Shown piece after piece: positions 22,681 to 34,022 of a stretch of 64,000 bases of DNA (the stretch's first letter is position 1; the number at the start of each line of letters is the position of its first letter). Below the pieces are notes generated by a model, which made no database searches, was not told the DNA's origin, and worked only from the letters and a program-made list of their open reading frames with translations. Made by a program: the position numbers and the translations under genes. The DNA comes from Salvator merianae (taxonomy: Eukaryota; Chordata; Lepidosauria; Squamata; Teiidae). The stretch covers positions 39,584,204 to 39,648,203 of the forward strand of contig QVOM02000042.1 in assembly GCA_003586115.2 (NCBI GenBank), read 5' to 3'.

Positions 22681-23644
22681 TGTCTAAAGAAGGAACATTA
22701 CTACTAATCTTACCAGTAAGTGACTTCACTAAATGTGTCTTTAGTAATAAGTAATACAGTAGAACTTCATATAATGGGAAGGCTTCATTCTGGGAAAACA
22801 TTGCCTAATGCGAGAAGTATGATATGAGCGATAGACCTCAGTGTAAATCCAGAGGCTAGGAGAACTGCAACCATGAGCTCCATTGACGTACATTGTGTTC
22901 CACTGGCCCTTTTAAAATTATTTTAGATTGGGGTCTCCCCCCCATTTAAGTCAAAGTAAGTAGAGGAAAAGAACTTTCATTAATAGGGACACAGCATACC
23001 TTTCCCCCAGATGGCGTCTACCATGGAGGCGAAGTCAAATACAAAAGTTCTCCCCCTAAAACCTCCATCACTCAGTTGCCAGTCAAGATGCCTGCAGTAA
23101 AGCATACCTGCACCCCAGACAAGTGTTTTCTTAATTGATTGCAATACATTACATAAGGAGACCACACAAGATGTCAAGACAAGAAGTTTTCACAGGCTGC
23201 AGTGGTGAATAAACAGATGCCATACAAGATGCCAATCCATTTCATGCCCATATAAGTGTTCAGTGGCAAAACTCAACAGGAATAGTTGGGAAAACAATGA
23301 CTCTTAAATTTGATGACTTCTAAATAGGATGAAGGTGGAAGCCATCCTCTTCTGCTTGGCTACTGCAAGAGCTTCTGATCTGCTGGCAGTAAGATTTGAA
23401 GACATTTCTTATAGAAAGCAAGCACAGGAAAAAAATTGTGTGCACCATAAAAATTGTGTGTACAACAAAGATGTGGGCACAAAAAGAAACATACCGGTAC
23501 ACATACCAAGCACCTTGCAGTCACTTAGGAGCCTAAACACTTAATCACTAACCACAGTACAGGTATGTTATAATGCACAAGCAAAAGCACTCTAAATATC
23601 ACAAATGTACAGAAATGCAGGCAAAAGCAATCCAAACTCACCAA

Positions 23645-24037
23645 GGGTCATTTTATACTTTCCACCATGGAATGTTCACCAGCAAACATTCTACAGTGGA
23701 ATAAACTTCACAGCACAGAGACCATCCACATTACGAGGTCTTGGAACAGAACACCAGCAGGATACAAGTATGCTTGGGGTGAATACTGGCATCTTGCTGC
23801 CATTCTGCATCATGACAGCAGCTGGGAATCTTTCAACCATTGCCAAGGTGATCAGCAGCACTGCACCATCACACAGGTGCAGTCATACCATCTCATAGGT
23901 ACAGTTGCACCATGCAGTTGTTCATTGATCAGAAGCAGCTCCACTCTGCTCCCAAACATGAGAACCTCCACAAAGTGTAGAGGTTCTTGACTAGAGAGCA
24001 TCCCTGATGCTCACTAGCTTCAAGTGTGAACAAGCTC
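23645..24037. mobile_element. MITE, GGGCC-terminus family B (393 bp), nested
   Basis: Left GGGTCATTTTATACTTTCCACC and right TTCAAGTGTGAACAAGCTC, flanked by CAA on both sides. Closely related to 25669-26067, sharing GGAATGTTCACCAGCAAACA. It lies inside the pogo-like element and is therefore younger. Confidence 0.7.
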
Positions 24038-24379
24038 CAAAACACCTGAAACTACCCACAAAATACACACACAGCACACAGAACATTGACCTACTCCACT
24101 CCATCACAGGAAAACTCAAAGGCATTCAAAACCTCACAAAAGCAATTGCAAGCTGTCAAAACACATTCAAACCCAGTCAAAACTCACCAAACACATGTAA
24201 ATTCACACTTTTCCCCCACAAAAACAGAAGCTACAGCATGCACATTGCTCACTGCACAAAGGAAAATGGGAAAATGGGAAAATGGCTGCTGGACCAGGAA
24301 GAAGTTTTCAGTATGTCGCTTTTGGTGGCAAAACAAAATGGGTGATTTGTAAAAATGGCTGATAATGAAAGTGCACTAT

Positions 24380-24830
24380 GGGCCTTTTCACACTTTCGAC
24401 CTTAGAATGGGATAATTATGGGATATAGGCCCTTTCTGCACTTGGACTTATTCCAGATTATATCTCAGAATAGGGACCTGCCATCTGCATGCTAGTTCAG
24501 ACTATGGTAGACCCTGGGGAAGACCTTTCATAGTTTGCACTACCATGTGGATAGCAGGTCCCTATTCTGGGATATAATCCACAAAAAGGCCAAGTGCAGA
24601 AAGGGCCATTGTCTGTGCTGTGGGGTCTATTCCATTTAGAATGGGATAATTATCCCATTCTAAAGTGGAATAGACCCCACAGCACAGACACTATCACCTC
24701 CCAGTAAGGTTGTGGAGCACTAATTATTGCTCCACGGGTAGTAGTGACCAGGAGTGGCTGCAGCCCGCTCCTGGCCATTCAGACCTCGGCAAGTTGCAGA
24801 CGCTTGCTTGCAGCAGGTGCAAACAGGTTC
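24380..24830. mobile_element. MITE, GGGCC-terminus family B, nested and itself invaded
   Basis: GGGCCTTTTCACACTTTCGACC to CAGGTGCAAACAGGTTC, flanked by TAT on both sides (24377-24379, 24831-24833). The interior includes an exact stem, GAATGGGATAATTATCCCATTC, and carries the family A hairpin at 24428-24607. Confidence 0.7.
24428..24607. mobile_element. Family A palindromic MITE, copy 2 (180 bp)
   Basis: GGCCCTTTCTGCACTTGGAC to GTGCAGAAAGGGCC, near-perfect hairpin. It is the innermost of three nested insertions, so it must be the most recent. Confidence 0.8.
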
Positions 24831-25235
24831 TATGTAAAATCATGCTATATGAGATTTTACTGTATGGTAAGTAAACAGCAAGAAATCTGGATACCTGAAA
24901 GAAAGTTGGCAAGTATGTTAATAGAAGTGAGCCTGGATTTTCATAATTTAGGATACCAATTGCCTTCATTTCTGAGGATGCAGAAGTGCCAAGGTGATTC
25001 TCTATTTCCCCAAGCACCAAGAAGACATGCCAGAAGTGATATTAACAAAGGTGAACTGTTTAAAATTTCTTATTTAAAATCCCCTGGCCCTTTAAAAAAG
25101 AATGGGGAACATTAAAACTGCATAAGAACTTACAGTCTTTGAAAGCTTCATAACGTTCTGCCTTAACTGCTCCCTAGTTAAGGAGGTTTTAATGTCTAGC
25201 CCAGAATTGATTACAATATGTTATTGAATCAGTAC

Positions 25236-25500
25236 TGTTGTCCCTTCTTATATGCTGTAGTTTGGTTCCTACAAAATGCTTTGTATAGAGAAGGAACATA
25301 TAAGGAGCAATTGACTTTCAAGTAAAACCATGGGTTGGGGAACCATATCCAAAAACTTTGTTGATTTACATCATCCACTGATTTTCATTGGACAGACTGG
25401 TATGTGCTTCACTTACACTGACTTAAACAGTGAATTAGCCTCTCTCTGTACAAGTCAATAGAGGAAAGATACCTGGATTCAGAGTGTGACACCACAGCCA
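25236..25500. mobile_element. Possible pogo/Tigger-like fragment
   Basis: TGTTGTCCCTTCTTATATGC and TTTGGTTCCTACAAAATGC resemble the start of pogo-type non-autonomous elements (CAGTTGTCCCTT..TTTGGTTCC). No right terminus was found. Confidence 0.35.
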
Positions 25501-25668
25501 CCCTGAGCAGGATTTTCCCTTTGCCTGCAATGGTACCACTCAGAACTAGTAAGTACAGTGTAGTAAAAAAAGTATTTGCCCCCTTCCCAATTTCTTCTAG
25601 TTTTGCCTATTCGTCATACTTGTTTCAGATCTTCAAATACAATTTAGTAGGAGACAAAGGGCCTTTTC

Positions 25669-26067
25669 TCACTTTCCACTGTGGAATGTTCACCAGCAAA
25701 CATTCCGTGGTGGAACAGACCTCACAACACGGCAACCAGTCGCACTGAGATCCTGGAACATCCCGGCAATGGACCTGCTGCATTTGCAGTGCAAATGCTT
25801 GCAGCCTGCATCATGCAGTGGCCAGGGAAGCTGCCAGCCGCTGTCATGGCAACCGGGAATACACCACGACTTTGCAGCCGTGTGACTGTGCAGCTGCAGC
25901 TGTGCCGCACCACACAGTGTTCATCCCTGGAAGAGGGTACAAATGCTGTGAACTGTGAGCAGATGATTTTGTCTCCACAGCTAACAGCAATCAGGAGCAG
26001 CTGTAGCCTACTCCCAATTCACTAGTGAACATGCAAACGCTCACTGGTGAAAAGTGCAAAAAGACCT
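25669..26067. mobile_element. MITE, GGGCC-terminus family B (399 bp), nested in Tc1
   Basis: GGGCCTTTTCTCACTTTCC to AAAAGTGCAAAAAGACCT, flanked by AAA on both sides. Sister of 23645-24037. Its position inside the Tc1-like copy dates it as younger. Confidence 0.7.
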
Positions 26068-26070
26068 AAA

Positions 26071-26388
26071 GAGCCTGTTCAGACTTTAATGTTAGTGAGC
26101 ATCCAGATGCTCACTAGCACAATGCATCTGCATTTTGCAGAGACCCTAGCGTTTGGGAGCATCTGCAGATTCTTCTGAAAGCTACAACTGTGAACAACTA
26201 AATTATTGTCCATGGCTATAGAGGGAGCACTGGGCTACTCCCAGTAAGTAGCATTTGCACCTGCTTTAGGGTGTAAATGCTGCAGACCATGGCAGTGGTC
26301 AGACATTTCTGTGTCTGCTGTCATGGTGGGCGGCCAGCATTTGCACTGTGAATACTGGAAATTCAGTTCCGGGTTGTTCCAGCCCTGG
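26071..26388. mobile_element. MITE, GGGCC-terminus family B, truncated
   Basis: GAGCCTGTTCAGACTTTAATG onward follows 761-1130 in order, through the AGCAGCGTTCACACCTG-like and GTGGGCGGCCAGCATTTGC blocks, then stops at TTCCAGCCCTGG. Only four bases separate it from the preceding MITE. Confidence 0.6.
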
Positions 26389-26823
26389 CTGCAATGAAAT
26401 ATTTCTGATAAATGACTTTCACATTCCTGTGAAGGAAATCTGGCCCCCTCTTCTTCACAGAATTGTTTTAATTCAGCCACATTGGAGGGCTTTCAGGCAT
26501 GAATGCCCATTCAAGGTCCTCCATCAGCATCTCAATGTGATTCTAATCAATACTTTGACTAGGCCACTCCAAAACCTTTATTTTGTTTCTTTTGAGTCAT
26601 TCAGAGGTGGATTTGCTCTTGTGCTTTGGATCAATCTCTTGCTCCACAATCCAACTGTGCTTGAGACCATGGACTGATGACCAGAAATTTTCCTTCAAGA
26701 TTTTCTGGTAGAAAGCAAGTTCTGTCAAATATGGCAAGTCATCCAGCCCTGAAGTAACAAAGATCTGAAACAGCTGTAACAAATATGCAAAAATAGAAGG
26801 GGGAAAATTACTGGCACTGTATT

Positions 26824-27580
26824 TGACCTTCAACACACCACTGTCACCCTGGGAAGGCTCTCTGATACAATGCTACACATCAGAACCTGTAGGTAGAACA
26901 AACTCTCCCACCTTTGATATGGGCTTCATGCAGATGACAGTGAAAAGAGCTGTCTATCTGGAGAGTCAGGAGATACGTCAGACACATGGCTGGGCAGAAA
27001 CAGCCCTAGAAGTCAACCATTTTAGGTCTGACACTAACAGAGAAGGGCTGGAAATCACCCACCAGTAGTTTGCTTTCTCCCTATGAAGGAAGTAAATTTT
27101 GATACAATCTATCCTCAAAGTTGTTTGCTATGCCCTATGACTAGGGCACCTCTGAGGGCAGGTTATGTGCCTCCACAGTGGCATGTTGATTAGTTACATG
27201 CGGTCTGTTTGCCCAATGAGCTCCACAGGCATTTGAGGAACACTTATTATCCATTGTGTATATGCAGCTGTATACTCAGAAGCAGCCCAAGTGACTAGAT
27301 CACACAAAACTACTTGGAGAACCTGCTTTCCTTGTTGTTCAAAGGTGGGTCGGGCAATGGCTCCTGAGGCAAAAAGAAGCTTCTAGAATGCCTTGGGGTT
27401 GCCCTCTACCCAGCCACTTTGGCACCAAACCAAGTATAAGGAAAACTCTGGAAATATATATGAGAAGAGTGTGCATAATCAAGCAATCACTAAGAAACCA
27501 TGTAAAAGAAGGAATGATTGTATTTTTTAATAAGCTTTGGCATGGCTTGCCATCACCAGCCTTATCAGAGCAGCAAGTGG
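26824..27580. other. Unassigned sequence
   Basis: No gene or element recognised. Open frames on opposite strands at 27339-27663 show no domain. Confidence 0.4.
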
Positions 27581-27859
27581 TAGAGAAGTGCACAAATGTA
27601 AAAACATCTAACAGGTCTGAGCCTGTTCAGTCTTTAAAATACCATATAAAAAGCCCCTTTTAAAGGTCCAAAGAGGTCAAACTAGAATGTGTTTGAATTG
27701 AACAAGGAGTGTCCAAGTGGTTCAAATAAATACCCGTAGTTTAGTTTGAATCAGTCATTCCTTTCAGACAGAGAGATAGTTTGATTCGAAATGAACAGTG
27801 TTGAACATGGGTGTTTGATTCAAACAGGTGTGAAACCAAATCTGCTCGGCACACCTCTA
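27581..27859. mobile_element. hAT-like MITE (279 bp)
   Basis: TAGAGAAGTGC to GCACACCTCTA, with octamers GCAAGTGG and TCAAGTGG flanking (7 of 8). The core has GAATTGAACA and GATTCGAA-type words on both strands. Confidence 0.75.
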
Positions 27860-28297
27860 TCAAGTGGTAGTCCTATGGGTTTGCCCCAGGGTGAGGTTCT
27901 TCTGCAAGTACCTAAAGGAATGCAGCAGAGGTTCTCCGTCCTGATCCCTGCCACCTGACGCAGGGCTTACAAGGCTACAAGAAACCAACCCACCTTGGAA
28001 TGTGTCATTAGACTGCTATTCCATGTTTCTCCTTTTAGCTTTATTTCCTTATCTTCTAGGCCTGCTTGTGTTACAGCTGCCAATCAGCTAGATTCCTACA
28101 TTATGGACTGTTCCTGACTTCTTGCTTCAGGTCTGCTGTACCTTCAGATACCATACACTGTTAGTAGAAAACTTCTCATCTCTGGTTATTCTCTTGGTTT
28201 TATGCCTGACCGCTCTGTTAGGCCTGGACAATATCTGATTTAGAATGACTTATTCAGGTTACCTGCATTTGCCTGCACTTACCGCTACATGGAATTC

Positions 28298-28790
28298 GGG
28301 CCTTTCTGCTCCTCCCCTGCCATGATCTGGTCAGTGGATCTATACCAGAAAAGCCCACCAGTCCAGATCATGGCATGGTGTGATCAGGAACAGCACTGTC
28401 TGCCTGAAGATGTTAGACCGGACCAGATCTTGCACTGGCCCTGAAGTTCACAAGAGCTTCAGGATGGCATCTGAGGACTCCAAAAGGCTAAGAACAAAGA
28501 TTCCCAGCCTCAGAGCTCCTGGGGAGCTTATTTCTGTGGTGCACTTTGGTGCACTACTGAAATGGGTCCCCAGCTAGTCCAAAAAATGGAGGGGTGCTTC
28601 ACCACACCTCTGTGCTCCAGACCAGCCAGAGCTGGCATGTTGGTAGTCAGAGGCCACCTGATCTGGATTACGCTTGATCCTGCATGGACAGATCATCTCA
28701 GAAGTGGGTGGGGGGTCACTGATCCTCACTAATGTGAGAACTAATGAGGACCACAAGCAATCCTGCTGGTACAGAAGTGCAGAAAAATCC
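28298..28790. mobile_element. Family C MITE (about 493 bp)
   Basis: GGGCCTTTCTGCTCCTCCCC at the left and AGAAGTGCAGAAAAATCC at the right. Inside are GATCTGGTCAGTGGATCTA, CTGGCCCTGAAGTTCAC and ACTGAAATGGGTCCCC, in the same order as 17811-18255. Non-coding. Confidence 0.65.
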
Positions 28791-28889
28791 CTTGGTCTAT
28801 CTTGATCCCCATTATTTTAAGAAACTTGAGGCATTTATTCCTGAATAATCTTTTCTGCAAAGGTCTCCTTAACTGCCTCTTCACTTACC

Positions 28890-29125
28890 AATATGGGGAA
28901 CCTTTGTGGGTCCAAGAAGGCACCTGCTGACACCATTTTTGGTGGTAGTGCATAGTAGGTGCAAGCACAATTGCTGGCAGCGGCAAGTCCTTTGCAGGGC
29001 AATTTCTCCTGCCCTGCATAAAGGAGGCACAATTCTGCCATGCCTCCTTACTCCAAAATGAAGACAAGAATGCCTTCTTTCTGCTGTGTCTCCCTCATCC
29101 ATGGTGCCTTCACCTAGAAATGGAT
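28890..29125. mobile_element. Family E repeat
   Basis: GGCACCTGCTGACACCATTT, TTTGCAGGGCAATTTCTCC and GCCTCCTTACTCCAAAATG are shared in order with 61350-61620. The limits are approximate. Confidence 0.45.
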
Positions 29126-29129
29126 GTGC

Positions 29130-29925
29130 AGCCCACATCTGCTTTGTAGCCACTTTTTGCCTTGTCTCAAGCTCATTTTCACTTAGTCCTCAGTCTTCTT
29201 CCTCTATTGAACTCTCTGGTTTCTTCTCATCTTCCCCCAGCATCCCTAGCATATCTCTGGATGTGTCTCCACTTTGCTACCAGAAGATACTTCAGGGAGG
29301 TGCCTCTGTCATAGCAACTGCCCTTGTGACTTTGACTCCATCAGAAAGCTTGACAGTTCCCCTGCCATTGCTGCAGGCAGTTTTCACTGCCTATACACAG
29401 AGGGCCTCCTCACCCTCCATGTGCAGGTGCAGCAGGCTTCATACATGAACACTGCATATTTCACCATAGTGAGGGCCCAGCTCAGGTTGCAAAAGTGATC
29501 TTAGAGTCATTTCTCACACACCGGACTTTTTGTGCTTTAAAGAAGAGTTGAAGTCACTTTAAGCAAATTCTTGCCCCTTCAGTATGAGGTGCTATGCACT
29601 TTGATGCTCCTTCAGGGCACCTTCCACCTCCCATGGAGGCATGGTCAGTATTTCCACAGTATTTCAGGCAGTGTGTCCTGTAATCTAGATGCAACTGCAG
29701 GTGTCACTGGCTCTTTTCCTCACCCACTTGGGAATCATGTCCACTATGAAAGCCATTATGAATTCACAACAGTTGATGCTTGTTTTATGGAGGCTTTTAA
29801 ATGTGACTTCACCAACCTCCATCATCCAGCAATCCCAAACTTCAGGCCACTTCTTCCTAATGGACTGAGGGGAGAAAGGATAGGAAGGGCATGGTGTGAT
29901 TCAGCAACAAAGGGAGAGAGGGTTA
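29130..29925. other. Unassigned sequence
   Basis: C/T-rich at 29150-29280. The 142-codon frame at 29571-29999 runs into the microsatellite and has no recognisable domain, so I do not call a gene. Confidence 0.4.
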
Positions 29926-29932
29926 CTTTGCA

Positions 29933-29933
29933 A

Positions 29934-29972
<39 letters not shown>
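29933..29972. repeat. (CA)n(GA)n microsatellite
   Basis: About 7 CA units then about 12 GA units. Confidence 0.92.
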
Positions 29973-30099
29973 CCCAGATTAAGTACACATTTGATTTAAC
30001 AAACCGGGGTCTCCCCCTATGGTCCTTAAATGAAGGGTTCACTTATTGCACATGCAAATGCTTTTCTTTGTCCCATTGTTTTTTTATTTAAATAAAGCC

Positions 30100-30560
30100 C
30101 AGATTCAGAATATCTAGTTATTTTGCCATGTTGTTAAACATTGCCCTGCCAAAATAGGAATATAGGAATTCTATTCTGGCATCCATGACTGGAAATATTT
30201 GGCACACCTGAGCTCATTTTGTTAAAATAATGCATTTCAATAAATTATCCTTCTGACATTCTTTATTCCAAACACTGTAATGTTAAAATGGATGCTTCTC
30301 TTTTTCTCAACATATATAGTAATGGCCAACATTCTGACAAATTACACTGGGTGTTATTTTTAATAATTTGGCATAATGGTTGTAGCCTTTTCACTAAAGT
30401 AGCAATTAAGTCATCACTACTGCCTGGCTTATACAAATTTATTGTGCCTATTTTTATTGCTAATACCTTCAGAACCATTTCACCACATAAGCTGACACCA
30501 AAATTGGAAATCATGCAGAGAAAACAAAGAAAAAGAAAGATCATTAATTGAAAACCCTTA
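30100..30560. other. Candidate conserved non-coding segment
   Basis: Non-repetitive, A/T-rich, with complex words such as TTAATAATTTGGCATAATGG, and no mobile-element signature for several hundred bases. Opposing open frames (106 and 87 codons) are likely accidental. Conservation is untested. Confidence 0.3.
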
Positions 30561-30599
30561 TTTTTTTTATTATATTTTACCACTATTAACCCAGCTGCA

Positions 30600-31357
30600 A
30601 ATTGCTGTGGCTCTCAAACATTTGCTTTCCCTGTGTAAGCATCATTGCTATAGTTGTATGTTCAGTAAGATATTTCCACCTGAAAGAGATGTCATGAAAT
30701 GCGCTACTAACTCTGTCTATTCATTAAGACTGATTCAGCTTCAGTATATGGAAATTAACTCCTCATTATGAATTCCCTCAATAGCACATGGACAACACAA
30801 ATGCTGAGACTCTCTTTATGTACCACCATATTGAGAATGTATAAAAACCACCAATATAATAGAATCCAGCCTCAGACATCAATTAGATGGAAGGAGCCTC
30901 TTCCTTTTAAAAAAATATGAATTACCATAACAGCCATAGATTCTACTTCACGATCCTTTCATCCACTTCGCACAGTTCATTAGAACTAGACTGAACTGCT
31001 CAATCACAATCCAATGGCCTAAACAGCTGACTTTGGTCCATTCTAGAAAGATTTGACAAACTTCCATTTCAGAAAAAAAAATGGACACACACACGCACCG
31101 TTAATTGATACAGCATATGAAGATTGTTGGCAAGTCTAGTATAGAAACCAAGTTTCCTAAAGTCTCACAAGGCACATGGGTTGATCGAGTGTCTGATAAG
31201 AGCATGCTAGAGGATGATCCCTGATCCCATAATGAATCAGTTTGCTAAGGCTGCCTATAAGTCCAGGTGAGAAGCAAAGCTTCAGATTTACATTTAAAAA
31301 CAGCTCACCTTTTATCTATTGCATGAGCCACAAAAATATGGATTGACTTAAGGACAC
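30600..31357. other. Unassigned AT-rich sequence
   Basis: No element with clear termini. A short ACAC tract at about 31083. Confidence 0.35.
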
Positions 31358-31360
31358 TCA

Positions 31361-31772
31361 GAGCCTTTTCACACTTAAAACTATTGAGCACCAGGGACAC
31401 TCACTAGTCCAGTGTGTCCACATCACATGGAGGTTTAGGTGATTGGGAGCAGACCACAGTTAATCCCAATCACTGCCTACTGTGATTGCACTCCACAGCT
31501 GTACTGCTCCCAGTGCACAGTGTTGGCATCCACTTTTGAGTATGAATGCAGAGTGCCACGGCACACTGTGGCTGCACCATCAAACAGCATGGCTGTGCCT
31601 TTGCTGTTGTGCAGCATTGCCAGTCACCATGGTAGCGGCTGAAAGTTTCCTGGCCACTGCCATGGCATGGGACACCAACAGGATGCCAGCACTGGCATTG
31701 TGAATGTTGATATCCTACTACTAGTCTGTTCTAAGGCCATCTCCATGCTGCAAGGTCTGTGCAAACAGGCCC
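31361..31772. mobile_element. MITE, GGGCC-terminus family B (412 bp)
   Basis: GAGCCTTTTCACACTTAAAAC to GTCTGTGCAAACAGGCCC, with TCA duplicated (31358-31360 and 31773-31775). Confidence 0.75.
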
Positions 31773-31933
31773 TCAGCCTCTGTCACTAACTAAATAAGTC
31801 CTCTAGTGATATGTGATTATGTATCCTGCCATAGAAACGGTGACTGGACTGTGACCAATATCTGTCAAAAAAGACATTAACAAATGTTTTCCTGTATCGC
31901 CCTGTCACATAATACATTAAGATAATACATTAA

Positions 31934-32425
31934 GGCTGTTTTCGCACTAACTCAGACTAATTATTCTGTGCTGGCATAGTACTTTACCACACAGCGCAGA
32001 CACCATCCGCACTGCGTGGGCCAAAAATGGGGCCTGAAGCCGGCTACTGGCCTTCACGGTGCGAATCCTGGCAGCCATGCCCAATCTTTGCCACAGCCAT
32101 GGTGGTCCTGGCATGCCCACGCAGCATGCAGGCACACACATGTATGATCTTCCAGTCGTGCATGCGTGATAGTGTGATCGCATGATCACGAATGCACAAA
32201 AAGCAGATCGCACCCAAAATGGACGCTGCACCAAAGGTAAGTGCAAATGGTCCTTTACCTGAAGTTCACTATGAGCTCCTGGAAAGGTTCCAGGCTACAA
32301 TTTTCTGCTCCAGTGGTAGAAATGATTGGGAAATTGCTTCCAGTCACTTCGGCCATCTTGTGGTGTGAATGTGCTTGACTAGCAAGTATCCTAGATGCTT
32401 GCTAACATGAAGTACGAACAGGCTC
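31934..32425. mobile_element. MITE, GGGCC-terminus family B (492 bp)
   Basis: GGCTGTTTTCGCACTAACTC to AAGTACGAACAGGCTC, with TAA duplicated. It has more CpG than its flanks, which fits a fairly recent insertion. It contains the CACACAGCGCAGACACCATCC block also seen near 24686 and 19484. Confidence 0.72.
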
Positions 32426-32431
32426 TAAGAT

Positions 32432-32458
32432 ACACACACGCGCACACACACACATATA
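32432..32458. repeat. (CA)n microsatellite
   Basis: Short ACAC run with CG interruptions, immediately right of the preceding MITE. Confidence 0.8.
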
Positions 32459-32620
32459 TAAAGATATATAGTAGGCCAAATATTAGTCATCCTGGTTCTA
32501 ACCCAATTATTATCGTGCAAGAAACCACCAATGACCAACATTTTTGAGCAAACTGCTACAAATCAATTTCAAAGCATTAGTGTCACTATCATCTTTATTC
32601 TTAACAGTATAAGCAGCCTA

Positions 32621-32822
32621 ACCTGCATCCACACACAGAAAAGGAAAGGGGCTTAAAAGTGACTTAGAAGCGGTAGTACCCATATGCTAGTGTCTCTAAT
32701 CCACATTAAGCACCTGAAAATACACGTTCAAAGTGCATTCTTTGGTCTTGAATGAGAAATAGAGGTGATATTGGAGCTCTGGGACCCACGTGCTACCTGC
32801 TCTAAATTGTGTGGGTGCAGCT
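32621..32822. mobile_element. Family I MITE, copy 3 (about 202 bp)
   Basis: CCTGCATCCACACACAGAAA to TTGTGTGGGTGCAGCT. Inside, GGGGCTTAAAAGTGACTTAG and TCTCTAATCCACATTAAG match copies 1 and 2. Confidence 0.6.
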
Positions 32823-32829
32823 CTACATG

Positions 32830-33600
32830 TGTACATACTTAATTGGAATGGTCCCTCTGTAGCTTTCCATACTGACAGCAGACAACAGTCCATATGTATC
32901 TGTGCCATAGCCATAGCCTGAGGCTTCCCGCATCAGTAAGAGCACCACAAGACCCAGCTGCACAAACTGTCTGTGATATCACCTGTGCTTTAGGTTGGAA
33001 GCAGTATAATAAGTTGTCAACAAGCATTTGAAATATTTTCACACTTTCTTTTCTGTCCAGATTGAAAGCAACCTGAGCTACAGCCTCCAGGACTATGTCA
33101 ACTCAATATTCTTAATGCAGCACAGCCAACCATGACCCATGACCACATTACCCAGCTCTTCATCTCAGAGCAGATACTTGACCCAGACTGAGGAGATTAG
33201 ATGGAAAACTACCTGAAATGTTTGCTGACAGTTTATACCATGTCAATAGACTGCTTAGGGCTTTTAATTTTAAGCTTTTGTGTTTTGCTGACAATGTTGT
33301 CACACATTCAGGGTCTTGTCTGATTTAAGCTTGTCATCTAAGAATGCCTTACTGCTTGTTTTCTTTAAAGAACACAGAATCATTGATTGCTAGTAATAAC
33401 TAGACAATCCGTTCCTTGTACAAGCAGAGAAATAGGAATCAGGAAACAAAAACTGCTCTTCGTAAAATTCATCATTGGACCACTATCTGACCATGGGAAA
33501 TTCTGACACCTTCAAGGGCCCTACTCAGATCGTCTATAATATTACATCAACAAACACAGTCTGAACAGTCATGATCCTTTTGCCTACAAAGATCCTTGGG
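32830..33600. other. Unassigned sequence
   Basis: No gene, RNA or element with clear ends recognised. Confidence 0.35.
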
Positions 33601-33609
33601 CAGTGATAG

Positions 33610-33965
33610 TAGAGATGTGCATGAGCCAAAATCATGTATTCGGTTCACCATCAAACTGAATACCTGTTCATTCAATTCAACAACCAACTGTTCAATCAAA
33701 TGAACAATTTTCATATTCAATTTTAAACTGTTTCAAAAACAAAAAAGCACTATTTTTCTTTGAAAAAACGTTATTTTCAAGAGCAAAAACACAGCAAACA
33801 TGAATTGTTTAATTGAATCATTGGCATTTGCAGGTGGGGGACTGGTTCAGTTCAATTGAATTTTTGGATATTTGAACAATCAAACTTTTGGTTCATGCAA
33901 ACATTCCCATACTAGCTGGTTCACTATAAACCACAGACTAACCAAACCAGTTCAGCACATCTCTA
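33610..33965. mobile_element. hAT-like MITE (356 bp)
   Basis: The best-preserved termini of the family, TAGAGATGTGC and GCACATCTCTA, flanked by AGTGATAG (33602-33609) and AGTGCTAG (33966-33973), 7 of 8 identical. The core is AT-rich self-complementary words such as TTGAATGAAC and GTTCAATTGAA. Confidence 0.82.
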
Positions 33966-33991
33966 AGTGCTAGTGGAACTGAAAAGGACCT

Positions 33992-34021
<30 letters not shown>
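33992..34021. repeat. (GGCA)n microsatellite
   Basis: About seven GGCA units. Confidence 0.92.

Positions 34022-34022
<1 letters not shown>

Larger units (their letters stand above)
22757..24862. mobile_element. pogo/Tigger-like DNA transposon, invaded (2.1 kb)
   Basis: CAGTAGAACTTCATATAATG at the left matches the inverse of TATATGAGATTTTACTG at the right, and both ends are flanked by TA (22755-22756, 24863-24864). The terminus CAGTAGAACYTC and the ATAATGCGAGAAG..AUGAGCGAUAG-like second block (read with T) suit pogo/Tigger elements. No transposase frame survives. Later insertions at 23645-24037 and 24380-24830 (itself containing a hairpin) account for about 0.85 kb. Confidence 0.65.
25556..26819 (-). 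mobile_element. Tc1/mariner-type transposon, internally deleted and invaded
   Basis: CAGTGTAGTAAAAAAAGTATTTG at 25556 and, at the right, AGGGGGAAAATTACTGGCACTG form inverted termini of about 65 bp, each next to TA (25554-25555, 26820-26821). On the minus strand, 26400-26760 gives transposase C-terminal pieces in order: FYQKILKENF, then DPKHKSKSTSE, then AELKQFCEEE in other frames. These match the DDE domain of Tc1-like transposases. Most of the gene is deleted. Two family B MITEs fill the left half. Not functional. Confidence 0.85.

Noticed and set aside
33992..34021. Regular repeats as a CRISPR-like array
   Set aside because: Simple tetranucleotide microsatellite without spacers, in a vertebrate genome.
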